Notes: generated by a model not told the origin, from the letters alone. DNA of 62,515 bases from Sphingosinicella sp. YJ22 (GCF_011320075.1 NZ_JAANPA010000014.1:1-62515); one strand, 5' to 3'; shown: positions 35,825-45,317, counted from the stretch's first letter. Numbers and translations are program-made.

Positions 35825-37066
35825 TTAAACGGCCGGGTTAACGACCACTTCACCAGCCGGATGCTGGCTCAGGAACGCCTGCGGGCTGGCGGTGAGGCCG
35901 TAGGCTCCGGCGAGGAAGACCGCGACGAGATCGCCGACGTCGGCGCATGGCATCATGACGTCATCGGCCAGGATATCGAGCGGCGTGCACAGGCAGCCGA
36001 CGATCGACACCTGCTCCTCCGCCGGGGTGCCGAAGCGGGTGGCGATGGCGACCGGATAGTTGCGGCGGATGACCTGGCCGAAATTGCCCGAGGCGGCGAG
36101 CTGGTGGTGCATGCCGCCGTCGACGACGAGGAAGGTCTTGCCCTGGCTGTATTTGCGGTCGAGCACTCGGGTCAGATAGACACCGCATTCGCCGACCAGC
36201 CAGCGGCCGAGCTCGATAGCGAATTGGCTTCTGGCAAGAGCTTGCGGCCGATTGCCGATATTTTGTGTGAGCTCCTCCCCAATCGGGGCGATGTCCAGGG
36301 GCTGGTCGCCATGGACATAGGGGATGCCGAAACCGCCGCCCAGATTGACCAGCGGCGGCTCGGCGCCGGCCTTCTCGGCGAGATCGGCCGCGAGGGCGAC
36401 GCTCGCGCGCTGGGCCTCGATCAGGGCGTCGGGCGACAGGGCCTGCGAGCCGGCGAAGATGTGGAAGCCGCGCCATTCGGCGCCGGCTTCAACGAGGCGG
36501 CGGACCAGGGCGGGAACACGGGAGGCATCGAGCCCGAACGGCTTGGCGCCGCCGCCCATGCGCATGCCGGAGCCCTTAAGCTCGAAATCCGGGTTCACCC
36601 GAACGGCGAGGCGCGGCATGACGCCACGGCGCTCGGCGATGAGGAGCGCCCGGCCCGCCTCGCCTTCCGATTCCAGATTGATGGTGACGCCGGCAGCGAT
36701 CGCCGCCTCGAGCTCGCTGTCGCGCTTGCCGGGTCCGGCGAAGCTCATCCGGCGCGGGTCGCCGCCGGCGGCGATGGCGGTGCGCATCTCGCCGCCGGAG
36801 GCGAGGTCGATGCCGTCGACCTGGGCCAGCATGTGGCGCAGCACGCCCGGATGCGGGTTGGCCTTCATCGCATAATGGAGGTCGACCCCCGGGAAAGCGG
36901 CGCGGAAACGGGCGACCCGGCGATCAACCAGCGCCATGTCGTAGACGAAGAGCGGCGTGTCGCCGGCCTCGGCGGCAAGGTCGTCGGCGCGGCGGCCGCC
37001 GATCAGCAGCATATAATCGCGGTCCGAGGCGAAGCCGTCGGGAATTGGGCCGGTCGGCTTGGTCAT
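35825..37066 (-). CDS. XrtA-associated PLP-dependent decarboxylase
   Basis: 413 residues from ATG 37066, overlapping the ligase stop (ATGA). Fold-type III (LysA/ornithine decarboxylase-like) enzyme: PLP lysine Lys68 in YAMKANPH, glycine loop LGGGFGIPY and the cysteine region CTPLDILADD that completes the dimer active site. Belongs to the exosortase-A-system decarboxylase family. The substrate is unknown, probably a diamino acid that supplies an amine for the neighbouring ligase/ACP/GNAT chemistry. Confidence 0.94.
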   Translation of the reverse strand: MTKPTGPIPDGFASDRDYMLLIGGRRADDLAAEAGDTPLFVYDMALVDRRVARFRAAFPGVDLHYAMKANPHPGVLRHMLAQVDGIDLASGGEMRTAIAAGGDPRRMSFAGPGKRDSELEAAIAAGVTINLESEGEAGRALLIAERRGVMPRLAVRVNPDFELKGSGMRMGGGAKPFGLDASRVPALVRRLVEAGAEWRGFHIFAGSQALSPDALIEAQRASVALAADLAEKAGAEPPLVNLGGGFGIPYVHGDQPLDIAPIGEELTQNIGNRPQALARSQFAIELGRWLVGECGVYLTRVLDRKYSQGKTFLVVDGGMHHQLAASGNFGQVIRRNYPVAIATRFGTPAEEQVSIVGCLCTPLDILADDVMMPCADVGDLVAVFLAGAYGLTASPQAFLSQHPAGEVVVNPAV

Positions 37067-38583
37067 GACGTCAGTTCCGCTTCGAGCGCGTTGCGGTCGA
37101 TCTTGCCATTGGGGCTGCGCGGCAGCTCGGGCCTCCACAGGATCACGCCGGGTTGCATGAAATTGGGCAAGAGGCGCTTCAGATGGGCGCGCAGCTTGTC
37201 CTCGGCAGCCTCCTCGACAGGGCGGACGATGAGGGCGATGCCCTGCCCCAGCAAAGGATCGGGATAGCCGAGCGCCACCGCCTCGGTCGCGAGCCCGGAG
37301 GCGATCGCCGCTTCCTCGATCTCGGTCGGGCTGATGCGGTTGCCGGCGGACTTGATCATGCCGTCGGCGCGGCCGACGAAGTAGAGCAGCCCCTCCTCGT
37401 CGCGGCGCGCGCGGTCGCCCGACCACACGGCGGTACCGCCGTAACGCGAGCCCGGCGGCGCCGGCTTGAAGCGGACGGCGGTCCGCTCCGGATCGTTCCA
37501 ATAGCCCTGGGCGACGAGCGGACCGGCATGGACGAGCTCGCCCTCCTCGCCGGGCGCGGTCTCGCTGCCGTCGTCGCGGACGATCAGGATCTCGGCGAAG
37601 GGAATCGCCTTACCGATCGAGTCGATATGAATGTCGAGCAGGGCCGGCTCGAGATAGGTGGAGCGGAACGCCTCGGTTAGGCCGTACATCGAATAGATGT
37701 CGGCTGCGGGGAACAGCTCGCGAAGGCGCCGGGTGACCGAGGGCGGCAGCTTGCCGCCGCTGTTGGTCAGGCGCCTGAGGCTGAGCGCCGCTTCCGGCGG
37801 CCACGGCGCCTCGATCAGCTGGACCCAGAGCGGCGGAACGCCGGCCAGGGTGGTGATCCCGTGCGCCGCCACCGCGCGAATGACGTCACGCGGCGCAAGG
37901 AAGTCGAGCGGCACCACCGAGGCGCCCGCCGCCCAGGCGGAGAGCAGCTGGTTCTGGCCATAGTCGAAGCTATAGGGCAGCACCGCGAGCACCCGATCCT
38001 GCGGGCTGAGGCGGGTGTAATGGGCGACGCTGATCGCGCCGAGCCACATGTTGGCGTGGCTCAGCATCACGCCCTTGGGCCGGCCGGTCGATCCGGACGT
38101 GTAGAGCAAGGCCGCGAGGTCGTCGGGGTCGGCGGTGGACGGCGGCAGCGGCTCTCTTTCGAACAGCGCCCTGCCCGCTTCCTCGTTCAATGTTTCGCAG
38201 CCGGCGGGAACATCGCCCGACTCGAGCGAGTCGAGGCGAACCTGCCCGGAAATGAGGAGCTTGGCACCGCTGTCTAAGAGAATATGCGAGACCTGGAGGC
38301 GCTTCAGCAGGGGGTTGATCGGCACATGGACGAGGCCGGCGCGGGCGCAGGCGAGCGGCAGCAGGCTGGTCATCCGGGTCTTGGGCAGCCAGCTCGCGAC
38401 GCGCGCGCCTTTGGGAAGGCCGCGGGCGGCGAGGCCGGCAGCGAGAGCCCCGACCGCGGCCTCCAGGCCGGCATAATCGAGACGCCCGTCGCGATCGGTG
38501 AGGGCGACGTCGCCCCGCGCGCCGCACAGCGGCAAATGATCGAGCGGGCGCGGAGTGGGATCGGGCGCGCTCGGTTCAACCAC
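37063..38583 (-). CDS. XrtA-associated acyl-CoA ligase (AMP-forming)
   Basis: 506 residues from GTG 38583, preferred because AGGAG is ~10 nt upstream; GTG 38595 overlaps that site. ANL-superfamily adenylase with LLYTSGSTGRPKGVMLSH (P-loop), YSMYGLTEAF, WSGDRARRDEEGLLYFVGR and a C-terminal Lys in NGKIDRNAL. Matches the exosortase-A-system ligase family. It may load the acyl carrier protein encoded on the divergent strand (39679). Divergent from the GNAT gene across ~65 bp. Confidence 0.94.
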   Translation of the reverse strand: MVEPSAPDPTPRPLDHLPLCGARGDVALTDRDGRLDYAGLEAAVGALAAGLAARGLPKGARVASWLPKTRMTSLLPLACARAGLVHVPINPLLKRLQVSHILLDSGAKLLISGQVRLDSLESGDVPAGCETLNEEAGRALFEREPLPPSTADPDDLAALLYTSGSTGRPKGVMLSHANMWLGAISVAHYTRLSPQDRVLAVLPYSFDYGQNQLLSAWAAGASVVPLDFLAPRDVIRAVAAHGITTLAGVPPLWVQLIEAPWPPEAALSLRRLTNSGGKLPPSVTRRLRELFPAADIYSMYGLTEAFRSTYLEPALLDIHIDSIGKAIPFAEILIVRDDGSETAPGEEGELVHAGPLVAQGYWNDPERTAVRFKPAPPGSRYGGTAVWSGDRARRDEEGLLYFVGRADGMIKSAGNRISPTEIEEAAIASGLATEAVALGYPDPLLGQGIALIVRPVEEAAEDKLRAHLKRLLPNFMQPGVILWRPELPRSPNGKIDRNALEAELTS

Positions 38584-38648
38584 GGACAGCTTCACTCCTG
38601 CTTAAAGCGGTCATGCTAAGGGGCTCTGAGCGGCGGAGATAGCGTGCA

Positions 38649-39641
38649 ATGGTTAACGTGACACTGTTCGACGACCTCGATGCGGTCGAACAGGATGCAA
38701 GGGGCGCCCTGGATCGGGCGAACCAACCTTGCCTGCACGACCGCCTGAGCTGGTTTCGCCTGCTCGAGCCCCATTGCCCGCCGAAGGGGAAGCTGCAGGC
38801 CGTGCGCGCCGAGCAGGACGGCCGCCGGGCCTGGCTGTTTCTCGCCGCCGACAGACGCAGCGCCGACGCCTATGCCGCCTGGTACAGCCTGCGCTTCGGC
38901 CTCATCGGCGATCGGAGCCTCGCGCCCGAGATTGCCGAATTTCTGAGGGGTAAGGGTCTGGCCAAGGTCGAAATGGCTCCGGTCGATGAGCCCGAGACGC
39001 TTGCGGCGGCCTTTCGCAGCGCCGGCTGGTCCGTGGTCGTCGAGCCGGCCTTCGGCAATTGGATCGCGCGCACCGAGAAGGACTTCGACGATTACTGGAG
39101 CAGGCGACCCGGGCAATTGCGCAGCACCGCCAAGCGCAAGGCCAAGGCGGCCGATCTCGACATCGTCATTCACGACCGTTTCGACGCCGCGGCCTGGGCC
39201 GATTACGAATCCGTGTATCGATCGAGCTGGAAACCGGAGGAAGGCTCCTTCCCTTTCCTCCGCGCGCTCGCCGAGCAGGAAGGTGCGGCCGGAACGCTGC
39301 GCCTGGGTCTCGCTTATCATCGAGGCCGTCCGGTCGCCGCGCAGCTGTGGCTGGTCGAGGGCGGCGTCGCGACGATCCACAAGCTCGCTTATGCCGAGGA
39401 GGCCAAGGCGATGTCGCCGGGCACCGTGCTCGGCGAGGCGATGTTCCGCCGAGCGATCGACCAGGATGGCGTGGCGCTGATCGATTATGGGACGGGCGAC
39501 GACGCCTATAAGCGCGACTGGATGGACGAAAGGCGCCAATTGTGGCGGATCATCGCGCGCAATCCCCGCAGCTTGCGGGGCCTGGCCGGCATTGCCCGGC
39601 AGCGGATCAGGGCGCTTGTCCGCGCAAAAGCGAGCCGCTAG
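38649..39641 (+). CDS. GNAT/BioF2-like acetyltransferase, XrtA locus
   Basis: 330 residues. Two GNAT-like domains; the second (residues ~160-300) has the acetyltransferase_6 pattern (RSTAKRKAKAADLDIVIHD, YRSSWKPEEGSFPFLRAL, ALIDYGTGDDAYKRDWM). No signal or membrane segment. First gene of the plus-strand arm; it should use an acyl-ACP or acyl-CoA donor from the neighbouring genes. Confidence 0.88.
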   Translation: MVNVTLFDDLDAVEQDARGALDRANQPCLHDRLSWFRLLEPHCPPKGKLQAVRAEQDGRRAWLFLAADRRSADAYAAWYSLRFGLIGDRSLAPEIAEFLRGKGLAKVEMAPVDEPETLAAAFRSAGWSVVVEPAFGNWIARTEKDFDDYWSRRPGQLRSTAKRKAKAADLDIVIHDRFDAAAWADYESVYRSSWKPEEGSFPFLRALAEQEGAAGTLRLGLAYHRGRPVAAQLWLVEGGVATIHKLAYAEEAKAMSPGTVLGEAMFRRAIDQDGVALIDYGTGDDAYKRDWMDERRQLWRIIARNPRSLRGLAGIARQRIRALVRAKASR

Positions 39642-39678
39642 GGCGCGCTTTCTGTACGGTCGCGCAACGGAGGCGGAT

Positions 39679-39951
39679 TTGGCGCTCGACGACGCCACGG
39701 AGGTTGAAGACACGCTGCGGGCGGTGCTCGCCGACGTGCTGGGGCTCGATCCCGCACGGGTCGCGACCTTCACCGAGGCAACGCCCTTGTTCGGCGCCCT
39801 GCCCGAATTCGACTCCCTCGCGGTCGCCGGCCTCCTCACCGAGCTCGAGGAACGGCTCGGGATCCTCATCGAGGACCATGAGGTCGACGCCGACATGATG
39901 GAGAGCTTCGGCGCTCTGCTGACCTTCGCGCGGGCCAAGGCGCTTCGGTGA
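39679..39951 (+). CDS. Acyl carrier protein, XrtA locus
   Basis: 90 residues from TTG 39679 (GGAGG 8 nt upstream). Acidic four-helix carrier with the phosphopantetheine site EFDSLAVAGLL, Ser46. GTG of hydrolase 2 overlaps its stop by 4 bp. A dedicated carrier next to an AMP-ligase and GNAT implies thioester-bound intermediates. Confidence 0.9.
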   Translation: MALDDATEVEDTLRAVLADVLGLDPARVATFTEATPLFGALPEFDSLAVAGLLTELEERLGILIEDHEVDADMMESFGALLTFARAKALR

Positions 39952-40625
39952 GCGGCGGCGCTCTTTCCTATGAGCGCTTCTACAATGGACGGACCAATGA
40001 GTGGCTGCTGCGCCTGGGCGACCCGCGCACGCCGCCGATCCTGTTCGTCCCGCCTTTGTTCGAGGAGCTGAACCGCACCCGCGCGCTGATCGTCGCGGTG
40101 ATGCGGCGCGTGGCGGCGGAGGGCAATGGCTGCTGGCTGCCCGACCTGCGCGGCACCGGTGAAAGCCTGCTCGCTGTCGAGGAGGTGACCTGGGACGACT
40201 GGCGTCATGACGTCAGCGCCGCGGCCGGGCACATCGCCAAGGAGAGCGGCAAGCGGCCGGTCATGGCGTCACTGCGCGGCGGCGCCCTGATCGACGACGG
40301 CGTCGAGGCCATCGGCTGGTGGCGCTTCGCCCCGGCGACGGGGGCGGCCCTGGCGCGCGACCTCGACCGGGCATCGCTGACCGGCGGGGCGGAATGGGCC
40401 GGCTATCCCGCCTCCCCTGGCCTTCGGGATGCTCTGCGCGCCTCAATTGCGGCCGACGTCACGCCGTTGCGCACGGTTCGGCTCGAAACGGACGCCGGCG
40501 CGGCCGACCACAAGGTGGCGGGGCCGGCGCTGTGGCGGCGCTCGGAGCCGGGCACGTCCGCAGAGCTGGCCGAGGCGCTCGCCGACGACCTCATCAAGTG
40601 GAGCCGGACATGCGCCGCCTCCTGA
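39948..40625 (+). CDS. XrtA-associated alpha/beta hydrolase 2
   Basis: 225 residues from GTG 39948. Alpha/beta-hydrolase core with PPILFVPPLFEELNRTRAL and LPDLRGTGES. At the nucleophile elbow the sequence is ASLRGG: Arg110 sits where Ser is expected, as in other members of this exosortase-linked family, so it may not be a classical hydrolase. Sits between the ACP and hydrolase 1 with overlapping ends. Confidence 0.88.
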   Translation: MSGGALSYERFYNGRTNEWLLRLGDPRTPPILFVPPLFEELNRTRALIVAVMRRVAAEGNGCWLPDLRGTGESLLAVEEVTWDDWRHDVSAAAGHIAKESGKRPVMASLRGGALIDDGVEAIGWWRFAPATGAALARDLDRASLTGGAEWAGYPASPGLRDALRASIAADVTPLRTVRLETDAGAADHKVAGPALWRRSEPGTSAELAEALADDLIKWSRTCAAS

Positions 40626-41401
40626 CCTTCGACTGCGAAGGCGCGCAACTCTGCGCCAGCCTCGACGAGGCGGACGGCGCGACCGGCATCCTCATGGTCA
40701 CCGGCGGTAGCCAGACCCGGATCGGTTCGCACCGTCTCTACGAACGACTCGCCAACTCATTGGCAAAGCGAGGCTTTCCGTGCTTCCGTTTCGACCGGCG
40801 CGGAGTCGGCGACAGCGCCGGCGACGATCCCGGCTATCGCGGCTCGGCGGCGGACCTCGCTGCGGCGGCCGCCCGCTTCCGCGCCGAGCGGCCCAACCTC
40901 CGCCACGTCGTCGGGATCGGACTGTGCGACGGCGCGACAGCGCTGGCGCTCTACGGCGCCGAGGCCGGCATCGACGGCGTCGTCATGATCAACCCCTGGC
41001 TGGTCGAGGCCGAGGCCGACGCGCCGCCGCCCGCGGCGATCCGCCGGCACTATCGCGAGCAGCTTCTCAGCCTCTCCGGATGGAAGAGATTCTTCCGCGG
41101 ATCAGTGTCTTATCGCAAGTTGCTGAGAGGCGTCACCAAGGCCGCCAAGCCGATCGAGGGATCGGAACTCGCCGCTGAAGTCGCGCACGCGCTGCGCAAC
41201 AGCCGTGAGCCAGCCGTGCTCATCCTTGCGACGGGAGACGCGACCGCGATTGCCGCGGCTCGGGAAATGCGGGCGCGATCGTTCCAAGGCCTCGCCAGGA
41301 CCGAAGAAATCGCCACCGACTCGCATACCTTCGCGAAGCCGGGAGACATCGAGGCGCTGACGTCGGCGATCCTCGACGCCCTCCCGTCGTCGCGCGGCTG
41401 A
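40610..41401 (+). CDS. XrtA-associated alpha/beta hydrolase 1
   Basis: 263 residues from ATG 40610, overlapping hydrolase 2 by 16 bp. Motifs: LMVTGGSQTRIGSHRLYERLA, FDRRGVGDS, and nucleophile elbow GLCDGAT with Cys106 rather than Ser; catalytic His is likely in TDSHTF near the C-terminus. A Cys nucleophile suggests thioesterase or acyltransferase chemistry on the ACP-bound intermediate. Last gene of the XrtA plus-strand arm. Confidence 0.9.
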   Translation: MRRLLTFDCEGAQLCASLDEADGATGILMVTGGSQTRIGSHRLYERLANSLAKRGFPCFRFDRRGVGDSAGDDPGYRGSAADLAAAAARFRAERPNLRHVVGIGLCDGATALALYGAEAGIDGVVMINPWLVEAEADAPPPAAIRRHYREQLLSLSGWKRFFRGSVSYRKLLRGVTKAAKPIEGSELAAEVAHALRNSREPAVLILATGDATAIAAAREMRARSFQGLARTEEIATDSHTFAKPGDIEALTSAILDALPSSRG

Positions 41402-41409
41402 CGAGCGGA

Positions 41410-42399
41410 TCAGCCGACCGCGGCTTCCCTGACCGGCTCGTGGTGGGCGGCCTCGAAGTCGGCCTCGGCGAGGAACTTCTCGGCGTCCAGCGCGGACATG
41501 CAGCCGGTGCCGGCGGCGGTCACCGCCTGGCGGTAGATCTTGTCCATGACGTCACCGCAGGCGAACACGCCGGGGACGCTGGTGCGGGTCGTGCCCGGCT
41601 CGACTGCGATATAGCCGTCCGAGTCGAGCTCAAGATGGCCACGGAACAGCTCGGTCGCGGGGGCGTGGCCGATCGCGACGAAGGCGCCGTCGACCTCGAT
41701 CCGCTCGGCGGGCGCGCCATTCTCGTCGACGAGGTCGAGGGCGACCAGCTTCTCGGGCTCGCCGCCGGCGACGAAGGTGCCGACCGAGCGGTTCCACATC
41801 ACGCGGATGTTCGGGTGGGCGAACAGCCGCTCCTGGAGGATCTTCTCGGAGCGAAGCTTGTCGCGGCGGTGGATGAGGATGACGTCATCGCTGTGGTTGG
41901 TCATGTACAGCGCTTCCTCGACCGCGGTGTTGCCGCCGCCGATCACCACGACCTTCTTGCCGCGGTAGAAGAAGCCGTCGCAGGTGGCGCAGGCGCTGAC
42001 CCCCCTGCCCTTGAGATGCTCCTCGCTCGGGAGGTTCAGCCATTTGGCCTGGGCGCCGGTGGCGATGACGAGCGTGTCGCCTTCATAGACGGTGCCGCCG
42101 TCGCCCTTGAGGACGAACGGGCGCCGCGAGAAATCGACCTCGACGATCTGGTCCCACTCCATGCGCGCGCCGACATGCTCGGCCTGGGCCTGCATCTCCT
42201 CCATCAGCCACGGGCCCTGGATGGTGTCGCGGAAGCCCGGATAATTCTCGACGTCGGTGGTGATGGTGAGCTGGCCGCCCGGCTGCATGCCCTGGACGAC
42301 GATCGGCTTGAGGCCGGCACGGGCCGCGTAGATTGCGGCGGTGAGGCCGGCGGGGCCGGAGCCGAGGATCAGCATGCGCGATTTGTGGGTGACGGTCAC
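41410..42399 (-). CDS. trxB: Thioredoxin-disulfide reductase
   Basis: 329 residues from GTG 42399 (AAAGGA upstream). FAD motif GSGPAGLTAAIYAARAG, NADPH motif GGGNTAVEEALY, redox CATC (Cys137, Cys140) and C-terminal FACGDVMDKIYRQAVTAAGTG. Reduces thioredoxin with NADPH. Convergent with hydrolase 1. Confidence 0.97.
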   Translation of the reverse strand: MTVTHKSRMLILGSGPAGLTAAIYAARAGLKPIVVQGMQPGGQLTITTDVENYPGFRDTIQGPWLMEEMQAQAEHVGARMEWDQIVEVDFSRRPFVLKGDGGTVYEGDTLVIATGAQAKWLNLPSEEHLKGRGVSACATCDGFFYRGKKVVVIGGGNTAVEEALYMTNHSDDVILIHRRDKLRSEKILQERLFAHPNIRVMWNRSVGTFVAGGEPEKLVALDLVDENGAPAERIEVDGAFVAIGHAPATELFRGHLELDSDGYIAVEPGTTRTSVPGVFACGDVMDKIYRQAVTAAGTGCMSALDAEKFLAEADFEAAHHEPVREAAVG

Positions 42400-42517
42400 G
42401 AAAGGTCCTTTCTTCGAGACCGAGTTAGGGGGCGCCCGGCCCCCACGCAAGCGAGGGAAAGGGACTTGACCACAGGCGCGTGAAGCCGTCCTTCTGGACG
42501 AAGAGGGAGTGAGGGAA

Positions 42518-43741
42518 ATGGCGACGACGGTTCGTGGTGTCGAGACGGCCGGGGGGCCCGTGCCGCACTGGTCCGAGGACCCGCTCGGCTTCCTGATCGC
42601 CCCGGTCACCAGCGAGGAATTCTTCGAACGCTATTTCGAGCGGGCGCCGCTGCTCACCGCCCGCGGCAAGCCCGATCTCTATGCCGACATGCTGACGCTG
42701 GAGACGCTCGATTCGTTCATCAACAGCGCCGACCTCCGCCAGGGCATGCTCGACCTCGCCAACCAGGCGAACCGGATCGAGGCCAACAGCTACATCAACG
42801 AAGGCGGGCGGATCATCACCCCGGTCGTCGCCGAGAAATATCTCGAGGGCGCGACGATCATCCTTCCCCACCTCCACGAATCGATGGCCGAGCTCGGCGA
42901 GTTCGCGCGTGCGCTGGAGGGGGTCTTCTCCTGCCACGTCCAGACCAATGTCTATCTCACTCCGGCCAGCGCCCAGGGCTTTCCGATCCATTATGACAAT
43001 CACGACGTGTTCGTGATGCAGATCTCCGGCGCCAAGCAGTGGAGCTTCTACGGCGCTCCGGTGACCACCCCCTATCGCGGCGAGGGCTTCGAGATGGGCC
43101 GCCACGAGCCGGGCCCGGTGACCGAGAGCTTCACGCTGACTCCGGGCGACTGCGTCTATGTCCCGCGCGGCGTGATGCACGCGGCGCCCAACGCGGGCGA
43201 CGCGCCGTCGCTTCACATAACAGTCGGCCTCATAACCAAGACCTGGGCCGACCTCATCCTCGAATCGGTGTCGGAGCTGGCGCTGAGCGAGCCCGCTTTC
43301 CGCCGCTCGCTCCCCGCCGGCTATGCCCGCCAGGAGTTCGACCGTGAAGAAGCGCGCCGCCATTTCGAGACTCTGACCGCGCTGATCGCCGAGAAAGCGA
43401 GCATGGACAGCGCCTTCGACCTGATGGCCGACGAGTTCCTGCGCCTGCGGCGGCCCAATCTCGCCGGCGTGATCGCCGGGACGCCCGACGTGCCGCGCGA
43501 AGGCGACCGCTTCCGCAAGCGCGCGCTCGTGCCGTGGCAGGTCGCGGACGATGACGGCAAGCTGGCGCTGATCGGTCCGGGCGGCGACATCTTCTTCGAC
43601 GACGACGACGGCGATGCCCTCGACGTCGCCCTATCCGGCAAGCCGTTCGGAGTCGCCGACCTGCCCTGCAAAGACCCCAGGCGCGTGCTGCGCAAGCTGT
43701 GGGCCAACGGCTATCTCGAGCGGATTCCGGCGAAGCTCTGA
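42518..43741 (+). CDS. Cupin_4/JmjC-domain 2-oxoglutarate oxygenase-like protein
   Basis: 407 residues from ATG 42518 (GAGGGAA upstream; GTG 42509 is in frame but too close to its own site). The JmjC-type beta barrel has the Fe triad His158-x-Asp160 (FPIHYDNHD) and distal His221 (RGVMHAAPN). Similar to bacterial ribosomal oxygenase/RoxA-like proteins that hydroxylate ribosomal protein L16. The C-terminal region (~270-400) is a winged-helix-like dimerisation domain. Substrate is inferred only by family. Confidence 0.88.
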   Translation: MATTVRGVETAGGPVPHWSEDPLGFLIAPVTSEEFFERYFERAPLLTARGKPDLYADMLTLETLDSFINSADLRQGMLDLANQANRIEANSYINEGGRIITPVVAEKYLEGATIILPHLHESMAELGEFARALEGVFSCHVQTNVYLTPASAQGFPIHYDNHDVFVMQISGAKQWSFYGAPVTTPYRGEGFEMGRHEPGPVTESFTLTPGDCVYVPRGVMHAAPNAGDAPSLHITVGLITKTWADLILESVSELALSEPAFRRSLPAGYARQEFDREEARRHFETLTALIAEKASMDSAFDLMADEFLRLRRPNLAGVIAGTPDVPREGDRFRKRALVPWQVADDDGKLALIGPGGDIFFDDDDGDALDVALSGKPFGVADLPCKDPRRVLRKLWANGYLERIPAKL

Positions 43742-43860
43742 GCCGACTGTTGCGCGGCGGAAACAGTCGCGATTTTCCGCCCCTTTGGCGCAACCAACTC
43801 GGCCCGAAGGCGTTGAGCGAGGACATTGCAGATTAATCTGAATCAATCTTTGGTTGCTAA

Positions 43861-44028
43861 ATGTCTGAAAAGTCTGAGCCGGGGCAGAGTGGGGAAATGG
43901 AGACGCAGCAGGCGCTCCTTCGCCACACGATCGATCTCAACAGCGAATTGATCGCGCAGGCCGATCGCCTCATCACCGCGTCGCGGGGTCAGCGAGCGGC
44001 CGCGGCCGACACGAATCCCGGCGACTGA
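43861..44028 (+). CDS. Small hypothetical protein
   Basis: 55 residues (MSEKSEPGQSGEME..., ending ADTNPGD). An amphipathic central helix (ALLRHTIDLNSELIAQADRL) and hydrophilic ends; no signal or TM. No clear Shine-Dalgarno. Not recognised, but the helix pattern and codon use look gene-like. Confidence 0.45.
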   Translation: MSEKSEPGQSGEMETQQALLRHTIDLNSELIAQADRLITASRGQRAAAADTNPGD

Positions 44029-44126
44029 TCCGCCGCTCGGCCCGGTGAGCCCGTGCCCGGGCTTCATCCTTCATCAACCCTTTCGGCGCACGCCCGTGCT
44101 AATGATTGCGCGTGTGGGAGCGCGAC

Positions 44127-44801
44127 ATGACTCGCCCTGGTTCCCGATTGCCGCCGCGGCTGCGCCGCGGGCTGGCCGCCTTCGCGGCGCTGGCCCTGCT
44201 CGCGGGCTGCGCGACGGGGCGAGGACAGGCGAACCGAGCGGTCGTCGAGCAACCCGAGCCGGGCTGGCGCGACATCCTCAGCCCCGCTGACCAGGCGCGG
44301 CTCGACGGTCTCGATTCCTCCTGGACGACGGCGCTGGAGGAAGCGCGGCGCGGCGGCTTCACGCGGCGCGTCGCCAACGAGGGCGCGCTGCTCGACCCCG
44401 CCGGCGCTCTGCCGCGCGCGGCGCCGGCGCCGGGCTCCTATCGCTGCCGGCTGATCCGAATCCGCCCCGGCAGCCGCCGCGTCCGCGCCTTCACGTCGAG
44501 CGTTCCCTATTTCTGCGATGTCGGGGCCGCAGCCGAGATGCTGTCGCTGACCCAGCAGAGCGGCCCGGAGCGGCCAGGCGGCTATCTGTGGGCGGACGGC
44601 GACGGCCGGATGATCTTCATCGGCGCCGCTGCGCGCGGGCGCGAGAGCGGACCGCCGGCCTATGGCGACAGCGGCGAGCGCAACGTCGTCGGAATCCTCG
44701 AGCGGGTCGGCCAGTTCCGCTATCGCCTGGTCATGCCCGCGCCGGCCAACGGCGCGACGCTGGAGATCCTCGAGCTGATCCCGGCGCTGACCTCGCGATG
44801 A
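44127..44801 (+). CDS. DUF4893 domain lipoprotein
   Basis: 224 residues from ATG 44127 (GGGAG 7 nt upstream; GTG 44106 is an alternative). Signal peptide with lipobox LLAGC (Cys ~28). The body (WRDILSPADQARLDGLDSSWTTAL, YRCRLIRI, PYFCDV, YLWADGDGRMIFIGA, ILERVGQFRYRLVMP) is the sphingomonad DUF4893 family. Function unknown. Confidence 0.9.
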   Translation: MTRPGSRLPPRLRRGLAAFAALALLAGCATGRGQANRAVVEQPEPGWRDILSPADQARLDGLDSSWTTALEEARRGGFTRRVANEGALLDPAGALPRAAPAPGSYRCRLIRIRPGSRRVRAFTSSVPYFCDVGAAAEMLSLTQQSGPERPGGYLWADGDGRMIFIGAAARGRESGPPAYGDSGERNVVGILERVGQFRYRLVMPAPANGATLEILELIPALTSR

Positions 44802-44900
44802 AAGGTGGTAGCGCAGGTCCGAGTTCATCAAGCTCCCTGACGCGCCGCCCCCCTTCGATTAACCAGCACGGGGTGATTTCGTCGCCTGTCACGCCGATCG

Positions 44901-45317
44901 CTAGACCCGCGACGGCGCGGCTTCTGCGGACGAAGGCGCCGCTCGCTCGGCGGCTTCGATCAGCGGCTTGAAATCCTGCGGCAGTTGCACCCGCATCTGG
45001 GCGAACTCCTCGTCGCCGATCACGGCGAACAGCGCCGCGAGCACGGCGGCGGCGGTTCGTCCGGCCGTCGCCCGATCGACGTGGAGCTCCTCGGCGACGC
45101 GCCGAATGAACCGGTCGAGATCGAACTTCTCGATCCGCTCGCCGAGCGGGATGCACTGGCCGAGCGGATGCGGCAGCAAGGCCGCGATGTCCCTGCGTTC
45201 CCCCCGGTTGATCCGGCTCGTTATCCTGCGCAGGACCAGGCAGGCGGCCTGCTTGGCGACACTGTGGGTCAGCCCGCTGCGGTCCTCGACGAACCCGACG
45301 AATTCCCGATAGTCCAC
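44901..45317 (-). CDS. DUF2267 domain protein
   Basis: 138 residues from GTG 45317 (GGGAG upstream). Helical DUF2267 domain: two similar helical halves, DYREFVGFVEDRSGLTHSVAKQAACLVLRRITSRI and FDLDRFIRRVAEELHVDRATAGRTAAAVLAALFAVIGDEEF, ending in an Ala/Ser tail. Function unknown; often found near stress genes. Divergent from the hemerythrin gene. Confidence 0.85.
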   Translation of the reverse strand: MDYREFVGFVEDRSGLTHSVAKQAACLVLRRITSRINRGERRDIAALLPHPLGQCIPLGERIEKFDLDRFIRRVAEELHVDRATAGRTAAAVLAALFAVIGDEEFAQMRVQLPQDFKPLIEAAERAAPSSAEAAPSRV

